A stretch of DNA of 64,000 nucleotides. Origin: Leptolyngbya sp. FACHB-8 (GTDB taxonomy: Bacteria > Cyanobacteriota > Cyanobacteriia > Elainellales > Elainellaceae). The notes beneath the pieces were generated by a model that made no database searches, was not told the DNA's origin, and saw nothing but the letters and a program-made list of their open reading frames with translations. Below, piece after piece: positions 9,738 to 18,966 of this stretch; positions within the stretch are counted from its first letter, which is position 1, and the number at the start of each line of letters is the position of its first letter. The stretch is taken from contig NZ_JACJOO010000019.1 in assembly GCF_014695575.1 (NCBI RefSeq), forward strand, positions 62,001-126,000, in the 5' to 3' direction. Made by a program: the position numbers and the translations under genes.

Positions 9738-10979
9738 ATGACGCAATGCAGCTGCCGATTCTGTGAACTTCCTTTGCAACACACGTTTGTTAACCTGGGC
9801 ATTTCTCCTATTTCTAATGACATTTTGAGCGTAGAACAGTTAAATCGAGCCGAAAAGTTCTACCCTCTGCACACCTACATCTGTGAGAAATGCCTACTGG
9901 TTCAGTTGGATGTGTTTGAATCCCACGAGCATATTTTTGGGGATGGCGATTACTCCTACTTTTCTTCCTACTCTGACAGTTGGTTACGCCATGCCAAAGC
10001 CTACACGGATCTGATGGTTCAACGTTTTGGCTTTAACGAGAACAGTCAGGTCATTGAGATCGCCAGCAATGATGGCTATTTACTCCAGTATTTTGTAGAA
10101 AAGGGTATTCCAGTGCTAGGAATTGAACCTGCCTCGAATGTGGCTCAGGTTGCCCTTGAGAAAGGAGTTCCAAGCCTGGTCAGATTCTTCGGCGTTGAAA
10201 CCGCTAAAGAGTTGGTATCAAAGGGAAAGCAAGCAGATTTGCTATTGGGCAACAATGTGCTGGCCCACGTACCCGACCTGAATGACTTTGTGGCAGGGAT
10301 GAAGATCGTCTTGAAGCCAAACGGCACCTTGACGATGGAGTTTCCACATCTGTTACAACTCATTGAACAGAACCAATTTGACACCATTTATCACGAGCAT
10401 TTCTCCTACTTCTCGTTCCTGGCCGTTGAACAGGTGTTTGCAAAGCATGGCTTAACCCTGTTCGATGTTGAAGAAATTCCCACTCACGGTGGATCGTTAC
10501 GAATTTATGGGAAGCATAGTGATGCTCCTGGCTTAGAGGTAAGCGATCGCGTCACCCAACTTAAAGCGAAAGAAATTGAGGCAGGGCTAGACAAGGTAGA
10601 AACTTACCTGACCTTTGGCGAAAAGGTCAAGGCAACGAAGTGGAAGCTGCAAAAATTCCTGGTTGAAGCTAAGACGGCCGGTAAGACGATTGTGGGCTAC
10701 GGTGCCCCAGCAAAGGGCAACACGCTGTTAAACTACTGCGGCGTTGGAGCAGACGCCATTGATTACACCGTCGACCGTAACCCCCACAAACAGGGAATGT
10801 TCCTTCCCGGCACCCATATTCCCATTTATGCCCCCGATAAGATTAACGAAACAAGACCTGACTACGTGTTGATTCTGCCCTGGAACCTCAAGGAGGAAAT
10901 CATTACACAGATGTCCGGTATTCGGGACTGGGGTGGAAAATTCGTAGTGCCTATCCCTGAAGTACAGGTTTACGAATAA
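9738..10979 (+). CDS. Class I SAM-dependent sugar C-methyltransferase
   Basis: 413 residues in the three-part layout of nucleotide-sugar C-methyltransferases (NovU/TylC3 type): an N-terminal zinc-binding segment (Cys6, Cys9, Cys49, Cys52), a Rossmann SAM domain with VIEIASNDGYLL near residue 103, then IYHEHFSYFS near 217, and a C-terminal domain with YGAPAKGNTLLNYCG. These enzymes methylate a carbon of a dTDP- or CDP-keto sugar to make branched deoxysugars. The sugar nucleotidyltransferase and epimerase downstream fit this role. An 18-bp-arm perfect hairpin begins 10 bases after the stop. Confidence 0.9.
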   Translation: MTQCSCRFCELPLQHTFVNLGISPISNDILSVEQLNRAEKFYPLHTYICEKCLLVQLDVFESHEHIFGDGDYSYFSSYSDSWLRHAKAYTDLMVQRFGFNENSQVIEIASNDGYLLQYFVEKGIPVLGIEPASNVAQVALEKGVPSLVRFFGVETAKELVSKGKQADLLLGNNVLAHVPDLNDFVAGMKIVLKPNGTLTMEFPHLLQLIEQNQFDTIYHEHFSYFSFLAVEQVFAKHGLTLFDVEEIPTHGGSLRIYGKHSDAPGLEVSDRVTQLKAKEIEAGLDKVETYLTFGEKVKATKWKLQKFLVEAKTAGKTIVGYGAPAKGNTLLNYCGVGADAIDYTVDRNPHKQGMFLPGTHIPIYAPDKINETRPDYVLILPWNLKEEIITQMSGIRDWGGKFVVPIPEVQVYE

Positions 10980-10989
10980 AAGTTGCTCT

Positions 10990-11029
10990 GAGCCAATAGA
11001 TATTCGCGCTAGCGAATATCTATTGGCTC
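10990..11029. repeat. Perfect 18-bp-arm hairpin at a gene end
   Basis: Arms 10990-11007 and 11012-11029 pair perfectly around GCTA, between the methyltransferase stop and the next start. No T-run follows, so it is a structural palindrome more than a classical terminator. Confidence 0.7.
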
Positions 11030-11066
11030 TATTACCTGTTGTTTAAAGCGCCTGGAATTTACTAAC

Positions 11067-11996
11067 ATGACCAGTGTTTTCTTTGATTCAACCCTGAATG
11101 ATGATGCGAGACGATCGCACCTTTTCAAAGGGGAAATTTTTGTCTACGCCCCTTGTGCGAGTGCGATCGCTCTCTGTGAGTTTGCCCGCGAGTTACTCAA
11201 GGAAGCTTTCCATCCATACGACCCTCGTACGGCTCAGCATGAACTATCCGTCGAGGAATACGCTGCTATCTTGTCTAAGGTAAAGCCTCTCTTTATTAAC
11301 CATCCCACTTCCAAGAAGTATGTCCAGGGCGTTCTGAAAGACCTGGGCTGTGATGTCACCAAAACCTATTTCGATGTGCCCCGAATGCGCAGTGCCACCA
11401 GCGATGGATACCTGACATCAGGGATTGCCTTTGCGTTTCACCCCCATCGTGATACCTGGTATTCTGCAACCCTTAACCAGTTGAACTGGTGGTTTCCCAT
11501 TTATGACGTGGAGCCTGATAACGTCATGGCATTTCATCCCCGCTATTGGGATCAGGCCGTGAAGAACAGCTCTAGCTGCTACAACTACTACCAGTGGAAT
11601 CAGAACAGTCGCCAGAGCGCGGTCAAGCACATCAAAAAAGATACACGGGTTCAGCCCTACCCCGAGGAACCCGTAGAAATTGATCCACAAATCCGCGTGG
11701 TCAGTAAGCCTGGTGGTGTCACCATTTTCTCGGCGGCACAACTGCACTCAACGGTACCGAATACCTCGGGTTATACCCGCTTTAGCATTGATTTTAGGAC
11801 CGTACACCTTGACGATCTGATCGCCAAACAAGGTGCGCCCAATGTTGATTCCTCTTGCACAGGGCATCCATTGCGTGACTTCCTGCGAGCCGATGACCTG
11901 TCGAATGTTCCTGATGATGTGATTGCCCTCTATGATGATGGCACTGAGAAGGATGGGGTTTTGGTTTACCAACCCCCTGAATTAACAACAGCCTAA
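11067..11996 (+). CDS. 2-oxoglutarate/Fe(II) oxygenase-like protein of the sugar cluster
   Basis: 309 residues, soluble. A candidate iron-binding facial triad is visible: His127-Arg-Asp129 in FHPHRDTWYSA and His227 in FSAAQLHSTVPNTSG, followed by an Arg (238) in YTRFSIDFRTV that could bind the 2-oxoglutarate carboxylate. The spacing fits the phytanoyl-CoA dioxygenase-like superfamily. It sits between the sugar C-methyltransferase and the nucleotidyltransferase, which suggests hydroxylation or oxidation of a sugar or glycan intermediate. No named family is recognised and the substrate is unknown. The ribosome binding site is weak. Confidence 0.72.
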   Translation: MTSVFFDSTLNDDARRSHLFKGEIFVYAPCASAIALCEFARELLKEAFHPYDPRTAQHELSVEEYAAILSKVKPLFINHPTSKKYVQGVLKDLGCDVTKTYFDVPRMRSATSDGYLTSGIAFAFHPHRDTWYSATLNQLNWWFPIYDVEPDNVMAFHPRYWDQAVKNSSSCYNYYQWNQNSRQSAVKHIKKDTRVQPYPEEPVEIDPQIRVVSKPGGVTIFSAAQLHSTVPNTSGYTRFSIDFRTVHLDDLIAKQGAPNVDSSCTGHPLRDFLRADDLSNVPDDVIALYDDGTEKDGVLVYQPPELTTA

Positions 11997-12084
11997 ACAC
12001 AGGTTGAAGGGGTTGGTTTTTGTGGGTTAATTCCATAAAAAATTAACCCCTTCTAACGTTCTTGAAATCTGTATAAAAGTTGAT

Positions 12085-13002
12085 ATGAACCATCCTTTGT
12101 CGACTACAAACGAAGTTATCGGATTATTACCCGCAGGGGGACAGGCGACGCGCATTAGCCCTCTGCCATGCAGTAAAGAGTTATATCCTATTGGCTTCCG
12201 TACTGTGGGAAACCCGCCCACCACGCGGCCCAAAGTAGTTTGCCACTATTTACTGGAAAAGATGCAATTGGCAGGCATCAGCAAAGGTTATGTGATCGTG
12301 CGTCCCGGTAAGTGGGATATTCCTGCCTATCTGGGAGATGGCAGTTTGGTGGGGATGAATCTGGGATACCTGACGCAGGGGTTGCCCTATGGTGCACCCT
12401 TTACGCTGGATCAGGCCTATCCCTTTGTGAAGCATGCGCGGGTGGCAATTGGTTTTCCCGATATTCTGTTTCAGCCCGATGACGCCTTCTCTCGCTTGCT
12501 GGCCCGTCAGTCTGCGACGGAGGCAGATGTCGTAGTTGGCGTTTTACCCTTTGAAAATCCTCGCAAAGGCGGCATGGTGGATTTTGACGAAGCAGGCCGG
12601 GTTCGCTCCATTATTGAAAAGCCTGAGCAAAGTGATTCCTGCTATAGCTGGTGCATTGCGGTCTGGACGCCTGCCTTCACGGAGTTTATGCATGAGTATC
12701 TGGAAACGCGACTGCTCCAACAACTGGGGGGCGATCGCACCCTCTTAGAACAGGTACGACAGGAAGGCCACCAGACAAAGGCATTACCCAAGTTTGAAAT
12801 TCCCATGGGGGATGTGATTCATGCAGCGATCGCCCACGATCTCCGCGTTGAAGCTGAAATCCTGCCAGGTCCGGGTTATCTCGATATTGGCACGCCCAAT
12901 GATTTAATGCGTGCGGTGCGGGATTATGCCCAGCCTGCCCCAGAGCAATCGGCTACTCCTGTCTTGCCACAAACCTCCTCCATACCCTCCAGTTCCAATT
13001 AG
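12085..13002 (+). CDS. Sugar-1-phosphate nucleotidyltransferase
   Basis: 305 residues. The N-terminus reads LLPAGGQATRISPLPCSKEL, the nucleotide-binding signature of glucose-1-phosphate thymidylyltransferase-like enzymes. A later VIEKPEQSDSCYSW gives the conserved Glu-Lys-Pro, and GYLDIGTPNDLM closes the domain. It should activate a sugar-1-phosphate as an NDP-sugar for the enzymes encoded around it. The next gene starts 9 bases after the stop, so the two are likely co-translated. Confidence 0.9.
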   Translation: MNHPLSTTNEVIGLLPAGGQATRISPLPCSKELYPIGFRTVGNPPTTRPKVVCHYLLEKMQLAGISKGYVIVRPGKWDIPAYLGDGSLVGMNLGYLTQGLPYGAPFTLDQAYPFVKHARVAIGFPDILFQPDDAFSRLLARQSATEADVVVGVLPFENPRKGGMVDFDEAGRVRSIIEKPEQSDSCYSWCIAVWTPAFTEFMHEYLETRLLQQLGGDRTLLEQVRQEGHQTKALPKFEIPMGDVIHAAIAHDLRVEAEILPGPGYLDIGTPNDLMRAVRDYAQPAPEQSATPVLPQTSSIPSSSN

Positions 13003-13011
13003 AATTGCACC

Positions 13012-14349
13012 ATGACGCCAACCAATAGCCTTCCCAGTCTTGATGTTTCCGAGTTGGAGCGACAGCTTAGCTCCTCGGATGTAGGACAAGCCCTGCATCA
13101 ATTAATGACTCGGCTTTATCCCATCTGCCGCAGCATTACGGGAAACGGGGTACGAGAAACCCTATCCATTCTTCAGGAATCTATTCCACTGACGGTACAC
13201 GAAGTGCCCAGTGGAACAGAGGTGTTTGACTGGACAGTTCCGAAGGAATGGAACATTCGTGATGCCTATATCAAGAACTCCAAGGGAGAGAAGGTCGTTG
13301 ATTTTAAGAATTGCAATTTGCACGTCTTAAACTACAGCGTACCCATTCATCAAACCGTCAGTCTGGATGAACTCAGGCCCCACTTATTTACGCTTCCGGA
13401 TTACCCGGAGTGGATTCCTTATAGAACGTCTTATTACAAGGAAAATTGGGGTTTTTGTTTAAGTCATAATCAGTATTTGTCATTACAAGATGATAGCTAT
13501 GAGGTCTATATTGATTCATCCTTGGAGGATGGTCATTTAACCTATGGGGAATACTACATCCCTGGGGAAAGCCGCGAAGAGGTGCTGATTTCCTGCCACA
13601 CCTGCCACCCTTCCCTGGTGAATGATAATCTTTCGGGTATTTCCATTGCGGTATTTCTGGCACAACAGCTGAGCCAGCGACCGCCCCACTATTCCTACCG
13701 TTTTCTCTTTATCCCAGGAACCATTGGCTCCATCACCTGGTTAGCGCTCAATGAAGCTAAAGTTGCCAATATCAAACATGGGTTGGTGTTGACCTGTATT
13801 GGAGATTCAGGCAAGTTCACCTATAAAAAGAGCCGCCGTGGAGAGACGACGATTGATCAGATTGCAGCTTATGTGCTTGAGCAATCGGGGCATCCTTTCG
13901 AAATCACTGATTTCATTCCCTACGGTTATGATGAGCGGCAGTATTGTTCACCTGGGTTCAACTTAGCGGTCGGTTGCATGATGCGATCGCCTCACGCCAC
14001 TTTCCCTGAATACCATACGTCCGCTGACAATCTACAGTTTGTCACCCCCGAGAATTTGGCCACCTCTTTTTCGGTTTGCGCTACGGTTTTGCAAGTGCTC
14101 GATCAGGACCGGATTTATCTGAACCAGAATCCCAAGTGTGAACCTCGGTTGGGTAAACGCGGTCTCTATCGTAATGTCGCAGGGCAGGCAGAAGCCCAAC
14201 TGAATGAGATGGCGTTGTTGTGGGTACTGAACTTATCCGACGGAAGCTATAGCTTGTTGGATATTGCACAGCGATCGCAACTGCCCTTTGACACCATCAA
14301 GCAGGCGGCAGATGCTTTGCTCCAGGTGGGTCTGCTGGTTGAGGTGTAA
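13012..14349 (+). CDS. DUF4910 (M28-like aminopeptidase) protein
   Basis: 445 residues. The middle has the M28-type zinc site: SCHTCHPSLVNDNLSG from residue 194, with His and Asp ligands, and later ATFPEYHTSADN with a further His. The C-terminal 90 residues look like a winged-helix module. This is the DUF4910/DUF2172 architecture that often sits in polysaccharide or nucleotide-sugar clusters; it may remove or add an amino-acyl group on a sugar rather than digest protein, but that is inference. It follows the nucleotidyltransferase closely on the same strand. Confidence 0.85.
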   Translation: MTPTNSLPSLDVSELERQLSSSDVGQALHQLMTRLYPICRSITGNGVRETLSILQESIPLTVHEVPSGTEVFDWTVPKEWNIRDAYIKNSKGEKVVDFKNCNLHVLNYSVPIHQTVSLDELRPHLFTLPDYPEWIPYRTSYYKENWGFCLSHNQYLSLQDDSYEVYIDSSLEDGHLTYGEYYIPGESREEVLISCHTCHPSLVNDNLSGISIAVFLAQQLSQRPPHYSYRFLFIPGTIGSITWLALNEAKVANIKHGLVLTCIGDSGKFTYKKSRRGETTIDQIAAYVLEQSGHPFEITDFIPYGYDERQYCSPGFNLAVGCMMRSPHATFPEYHTSADNLQFVTPENLATSFSVCATVLQVLDQDRIYLNQNPKCEPRLGKRGLYRNVAGQAEAQLNEMALLWVLNLSDGSYSLLDIAQRSQLPFDTIKQAADALLQVGLLVEV

Positions 14350-14454
14350 GAACCCCTGGTAGAAGGTTGAGTTTTCACGCTCGCAGCGCCCAAAAATTCA
14401 ACCTTTTCATCAAACAGATTCAACGGGTTTTAAGTGGTTAAAAAGGATGCCTCT

Positions 14455-15375
14455 ATGACGAACACATTGGATTCCCTGTCACAACAACGCATTTTGGTGA
14501 CAGGAGCCAGTGGTTTTTTGGGATCTCACCTGTGCGATCGCCTCAGTCAGTTAGGGGCTGAAGTTCATGCTCTATCCCGCACCCCGAAGCAGGATAGTGG
14601 CTCTCTGCGTTGGTGGCAGTCCAACCTGGAAAGCCTGGAGGAGGTCCAGCAACTCTTCCGGACCCTCAAACCCGATCTCGTATTTCACCTATCCGGATAT
14701 GCAACGGGCGCGGCAGATCTGAAGCAGGTGCTTCCCACGTTCCACAGCCAGCTTGTCAGTAAAATCAATCTTTTAATGGCAGCTACGGAATTGGGGTGCC
14801 AGCGGCTCGTTTTTACAGCTTCCTTAGAGGAGCCACAATCCGAAGCAGGGGAGATCACACCCGCTTCTCCCTATGCCGCATCGAAATGGGCTGGGGGTGC
14901 TTACTCCCGGATGTTCCATAAGCTCTATCAGACCCCCGTTGTGCTGGCCCGTCCCTTTATGACTTACGGTCCCCGGCAAAACGCCAATAAGATTATCCCC
15001 TCAGTCACACTGTCCCTTCTACGAGGCGAAGCACCCCGGCTGGGTAGTGGCTTGCGCCTGGTGGATTGGATTTATGTTGATGACGTGATTGATGGTTTTT
15101 TGGCGATCGCCCACACCCCCGGCATCGAAGGCTTAACCTTTGATCTGGGCTCTGGGGATTTAGTCTCCATCCGTGCTGTTGTGGAACAGTTGGTGGCACA
15201 CGTCGACCCTCGTATCCAGCCACAGTTTGGTGCATTGCCCGATCGCCCCGTCGAAACGGTGCGAACCGCAGATACTGCCTTTGCTTATGCAAAGCTAGAT
15301 TGGAAACCTGCTACGTCTCTAACAGATGGTTTGGCACAAACGGTTGCCTGGTATCGCGATCATGCAGGATATTAG
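14455..15375 (+). CDS. NAD-dependent epimerase/dehydratase
   Basis: About 306 residues, extended short-chain dehydrogenase fold. Visible are VTGASGFLGSHLCDRL (NAD-binding glycine motif), a TASLEEP segment, the YAASK catalytic Tyr-Lys, and RPFMTYGPRQ. It should epimerise, dehydrate or reduce an NDP-sugar. AAGGA 7 bases before the ATG at 14455 marks the start; an in-frame GTG at 14434 is less likely. It is part of the sugar block. Confidence 0.9.
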   Translation: MTNTLDSLSQQRILVTGASGFLGSHLCDRLSQLGAEVHALSRTPKQDSGSLRWWQSNLESLEEVQQLFRTLKPDLVFHLSGYATGAADLKQVLPTFHSQLVSKINLLMAATELGCQRLVFTASLEEPQSEAGEITPASPYAASKWAGGAYSRMFHKLYQTPVVLARPFMTYGPRQNANKIIPSVTLSLLRGEAPRLGSGLRLVDWIYVDDVIDGFLAIAHTPGIEGLTFDLGSGDLVSIRAVVEQLVAHVDPRIQPQFGALPDRPVETVRTADTAFAYAKLDWKPATSLTDGLAQTVAWYRDHAGY

Positions 15376-15522
15376 GGAGGTTTAGCGAGTGATAGTCATA
15401 CAGCGACTTCTACAGAATTTAGAACAGGTTTCGTATTCCCCTGCTTCTGAGTAGCAATACTCTCTATTCGAACTATCTACTTTGGACGTTTAGCCTCGCT
15501 ATTACGAAGGTTCTCACCCATA

Positions 15523-15858
15523 ATGCCTTTCTATCTTTTATCAGGATTACTCGTTCTCATTACCGTTGCACTGAATACCCTGGCTCAAGCCTTGTTGAAA
15601 CTGGGTTCAGGACAAAATCCTGTAAACCCCTACTTATTGGGTGGCATTCTAGCCTATGGGTTGAGTACAGTTTTTTATATCGCTGTTTTAGGCAAATTCA
15701 ATTTGTCCGTTGCCTATCCCATCATTATCGGATTAACGGTTCTATCAACAACGGTAACTGGGGCTTTCCTGCTGGGCGAAAAGGTTGCAACCGTTCATTG
15801 GCTTGGCATTGGATTGATGCTGAGTGGCATATCTGCGATCGCCGCTGGAACAAAATAG
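15523..15858 (+). CDS. EmrE/ArnE-like small membrane protein (SMR/EamA superfamily)
   Basis: 111 residues with four hydrophobic helices, including LAQALLKLGSGQN in helix 1, SVAYPIIIGLTVLSTT in helix 3 and GIGLMLSGISAIAAG in helix 4. The size and pattern fit the small multidrug resistance family. In a glycan cluster an ArnE/ArnF-like role, flipping a lipid-linked aminosugar or monosaccharide, is more likely than drug efflux. GAAGG lies upstream at some distance. A family A palindrome starts one base after the stop. Confidence 0.82.
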   Translation: MPFYLLSGLLVLITVALNTLAQALLKLGSGQNPVNPYLLGGILAYGLSTVFYIAVLGKFNLSVAYPIIIGLTVLSTTVTGAFLLGEKVATVHWLGIGLMLSGISAIAAGTK

Positions 15859-15859
15859 G

Positions 15860-15957
15860 CTAGTACGCTGAGGCGTAAATATATAACCTATTTGTCTGTG
15901 GGGATGCTTCGCACCCCCACAGACAAATAGGTCACGGACTAGGCTGTAGCCTACTAG
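15860..15957 (+). mobile_element. 98-bp palindromic element, family A copy 1
   Basis: It begins CTAGTACGCTGAGGCG and ends TAGCCTACTAG. The ends form imperfect terminal inverted repeats of about 20 bases, and the core is an almost perfect hairpin with a TTC tip. Other copies are at 35171-35269 and 36433-36531. The core arms differ between copies but stay complementary within each. Confidence 0.75.
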
Positions 15958-15971
15958 GGTCTGCTCTGAAG

Positions 15972-16008
15972 GTGAGTTTTTTGGGCGTGAAGCGCCCAAA
16001 AAACTCAC
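15972..16008. repeat. Perfect 16-bp-arm hairpin
   Basis: Arms 15972-15987 and 15993-16008 pair perfectly around TGAAG. Together with the preceding family A element this marks the end of the sugar block. Confidence 0.65.
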
Positions 16009-16214
16009 AGGCAACTTTCAGATATATCCAAAGATGGGAGGTGTGTTGTGCACCTCTCATCTTTTAGCTTGATGCAAAAGTTTGTTGTTTAAAAAGTTTT
16101 CAAATGTTTTTTGAAACACTTGTAACAAAATTCAGGTTGTGAGATCGTAATAAGTAGATAAATACGGTAAGCCGACCGAGTTACCGGAAAATACAATTAT
16201 CCACGAGAGCCTCT

Positions 16215-16439
16215 ATGACATCCCTGCAACTGTTGGCCCAAGACCTGGGGGATATTCATTCACCTGTTAGTCAAAAAACTCGTCGTCCCTTAAAAACTCG
16301 CTGGCATTATGGGCGAGGTTATGTCGTCATTGCAGCGATCGCCCCTTTTGTTCTGATAAGTCTTTTGATGGTTCATCTACACTCACTGGGCCAGCAGTGG
16401 ACTAGCTCCCTGGAGCGCTGGGTTAGTGCCAAGCGGTGA
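16215..16439 (+). CDS. Small single-pass membrane protein
   Basis: 74 residues: a basic, soluble N-terminal half (about 1-34) with several Arg and Lys, then one hydrophobic segment (about 37-55, VVIAAIAPFVLISLLMVHLH) and a short tail. I do not recognise the family. It ends 34 bases before the TPR gene start, which suggests a two-gene unit. The upstream ribosome binding site (GAGAG) is weak. It could also be a non-functional frame; conservation would decide. Confidence 0.45.
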   Translation: MTSLQLLAQDLGDIHSPVSQKTRRPLKTRWHYGRGYVVIAAIAPFVLISLLMVHLHSLGQQWTSSLERWVSAKR

Positions 16440-16473
16440 GCGCCTCATCGTCGTAAACACATGGAATAAAGAC

Positions 16474-17754
16474 ATGCTGAATGATATTCAGGGACTTCCA
16501 GTCTCAACGGATTCTCCTGAAGCGATCGCCGCTGTCAATGCATACATCGAGCAATCGCTTCAGTATGGCCGTGACGCAGAAACGGTTATCCTTAAAGGCA
16601 TTGAGGCTGATCCGCAGTGTGCGATCGCGCATGCCTATGCAGCCGCTTACTACCTCAGCCAGGAGAATCATCTGGATCGGGTGCAGGCCATTCTCCATAT
16701 CCGGCAGGCTCAGCGTCATTTACACAAACTTTCCCGACGGGAGCAATTGTTTATTGGAGCAATTACGGCCTGGTCGAACGGTAATATTGAGCAGGCGATC
16801 GCCTACCATGAAGCCCTGGCCCAGGCTTTCCCCCAAGATTTGTTGTCAGTGCAACAGGGGCAGTATCACTACTTTTATCAGGGAGATAGCGATCGCCTCC
16901 TGCGCATTGCTGAAGCAGCGTTACCCTTTTACGAAACCCAGCCGTTACTGCCCTATCTTTACGGAATGATCGCCTTTGGTTTAGAGCAATGCCACCAGAT
17001 GGAACAGGCAGAAGCCATGGGGCGGTTTGCAACCCAACTACACGCTCAGAATCCCTGGGCCCACCACGCCGTCGCTCATGTACTCGAAGCCCAGGGTCGC
17101 CACTCCGAGGGTGCTGCCTGGATGGAGTCTGTGGCGGAGAGTTGGAAGCATTGCAACTCGATGCTGTACACCCATAATTGGTGGCATGTTGCCCTGTTTT
17201 ATCTAGCTCAGGGTGATGCTCAAACTGTTCTAAAACTTTACGACCAGCATGTTTGGGGTGGTGCGCGTCAACATTCACCGAAAGATCAGGTAGGTGCTGT
17301 TTCCCTCCTGTTGCGGCTGGAATTGCTTGGAGCAGATGTGGGCGATCGCTGGGATGCCCTGGCACAGCATCTCCGCGCCCGTGTCTCGGAGCATGCATTG
17401 CCATTTCAAGATTTGCATTACGTTTATGGTCTGGCTCGGGGAAATGAACTTGCTCTGGCAGAAACAATGGTGCAAGATATGGCACGCTATGCTCAAACCC
17501 TTAATCCAGCGCATAAACATCTCTGGCTTACCCTGGCCCTTCCTGCCGCTCAAGGAATTCTGTTTTACGCTAAGCGTAATTGGGGACGAGCGATCGCCTA
17601 TCTTCAACCCGTACTACCCCACCTCTATCAATTGGGTGGCAGTCATACCCAACGGCTTCTTTTCCAGCAGCTTTACCAACATGCTTTAATGCAGCAAAAT
17701 AGCGGTAATCCAAGAATTCAAGTATCCAATCATTTAATTGCAGCGAAGCGATGA
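16474..17754 (+). CDS. TTC38-like tetratricopeptide repeat protein
   Basis: About 426 residues made of helical repeats from end to end, with no signal peptide. Signature stretches include HNWWHVALFYLAQGD, VSLLLRLELLGADVGDRW and HALPFQDLHYVYGLARG, characteristic of the TTC38 (tetratricopeptide repeat 38) family found in bacteria and animals. The molecular role of that family is not established; a scaffold or binding role is likely. The ATG at 16474 is preferred over an upstream in-frame GTG at 16426, which would overlap the small membrane protein gene. Confidence 0.82.
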   Translation: MLNDIQGLPVSTDSPEAIAAVNAYIEQSLQYGRDAETVILKGIEADPQCAIAHAYAAAYYLSQENHLDRVQAILHIRQAQRHLHKLSRREQLFIGAITAWSNGNIEQAIAYHEALAQAFPQDLLSVQQGQYHYFYQGDSDRLLRIAEAALPFYETQPLLPYLYGMIAFGLEQCHQMEQAEAMGRFATQLHAQNPWAHHAVAHVLEAQGRHSEGAAWMESVAESWKHCNSMLYTHNWWHVALFYLAQGDAQTVLKLYDQHVWGGARQHSPKDQVGAVSLLLRLELLGADVGDRWDALAQHLRARVSEHALPFQDLHYVYGLARGNELALAETMVQDMARYAQTLNPAHKHLWLTLALPAAQGILFYAKRNWGRAIAYLQPVLPHLYQLGGSHTQRLLFQQLYQHALMQQNSGNPRIQVSNHLIAAKR

Positions 17755-17919
17755 AGGCGATCGTTCTCATCGGCTGATCACTGCAATGGTTAGTCGCTCA
17801 ACTCAATGAAACATAAAATCCAAAAGGCTACGCCGCTCATATCGTGGGTGGCGTAGCTCATCTGCTGATAGCGTGTATCTGTTGTGAATTAATTTGGTTT
17901 CACCTTTCAACAATATTCT

Positions 17920-17994
17920 GGACAGTTTTTGTGAAACCCTTGATTTTGCGTGCGTGAAGCGCACGCAAAATCAAGGGTTTCACAAAAACTGTCC
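17920..17994. repeat. Perfect 35-bp-arm hairpin
   Basis: Arms 17920-17954 and 17960-17994 pair without a mismatch around TGAAG. It separates the convergent TPR and PhnD-like genes and could block transcription from both sides, although no T-tract follows. Confidence 0.8.
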
Positions 17995-18006
17995 GAACTA
18001 ATGCTT

Positions 18007-18834
18007 TCAAGATACTGATGATTGAATCAGGTAACTTTCCATTTCATGTGCGGTTGTGTATATTTCCAAAATTGGCTTATAGAAATTCGAATCTACGGGC
18101 ACAAAGCGTTGAATTTTAGCTTGCTCTATCTGTTCTCGGAGAATGACATCGGGTTCTAAAAGAACTGTTTGAATAGCTTGGATGACTTGCTCCCCAAGCC
18201 TTTGTGAAACGGCGATCGGTGGCATTGGTGAAGGGCCAAGGGAGGTAATCACACGCAATTGTTTTGCAAGTTCGGGTTTATCTTGAATGGCTTGTTCCAG
18301 AACGGTACTATCAATGGCTGCACAATCTGCTTTTCCTTCAACAATCCATTGAAGCGATCGCCCATGAGAACCGGACTGTATTACCTGCCGGAAAAAGCCC
18401 TGCACCTGCCCCTGTTTTAGTAACTCATAACGCATCAAGTTATAACCACTGTTCGATCCTAAATCGTTGTAGCAGAAAGTAGTTCCTGCCAGATCTTCCC
18501 ATGTGTGCAATGCACAGTCGGCTCGCACAACCACATCGGAAAAATAAATTGGATTGTTCTCATACCGTTCTGCTTGCATCACAGGGGCAACCAGAGGTTT
18601 TAGTTGATGGGGGGCAGTTTGCCCAAAGCGCATCAGAGGCAGGCCACAAATGAAGAGAAGGTCGTAGCGATCGCTCTCCAAATCGGGATCATCTAACGGA
18701 TCAAACTCCCCCTGGGCAATGTGTACATCCACCCTCAAGCTACGCTGCAAAGCATCGCTGACAGCCTTATAGAACCAGAATAGATTTGGAGCCAGGTAGG
18801 AAACGAGCCGCATTTGTTTACATTCATGCATCAC
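18007..18834 (-). CDS. PhnD/SsuA-like periplasmic-binding-fold protein without signal peptide
   Basis: 275 residues with the fold of phosphate/phosphonate ABC binding proteins (PF12974-like): an N-terminal RLVSYLAPN strand, a middle YNDLGSNSGYNLMRYEL region and GSHGRSLQWIVEGKADCAAI, a usual ligand-site loop. No signal peptide or lipobox is present at the annotated start and no permease or ATPase gene is adjacent. It may be a cytoplasmic or solitary binding protein. The substrate is unknown. Confidence 0.78.
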   Translation of the reverse strand: MMHECKQMRLVSYLAPNLFWFYKAVSDALQRSLRVDVHIAQGEFDPLDDPDLESDRYDLLFICGLPLMRFGQTAPHQLKPLVAPVMQAERYENNPIYFSDVVVRADCALHTWEDLAGTTFCYNDLGSNSGYNLMRYELLKQGQVQGFFRQVIQSGSHGRSLQWIVEGKADCAAIDSTVLEQAIQDKPELAKQLRVITSLGPSPMPPIAVSQRLGEQVIQAIQTVLLEPDVILREQIEQAKIQRFVPVDSNFYKPILEIYTTAHEMESYLIQSSVS

Positions 18835-18966
18835 AAACTTCTGTACCGCTAGGGTCTGCTTTAAAGGTCAGTTAGGCATGTGAAATCAAAGATTCGAGTA
18901 TTACACACAAGAATGTGCAGGAGAGGGTCTTTAGAACCGCTCCTGCACAAGCATCCGATGAAATTC

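Noticed and set aside
16763-17485. A 240-codon minus-strand frame
   Set aside because: It lies wholly inside the TTC38-like gene on the other strand, and its sequence has no domain character.
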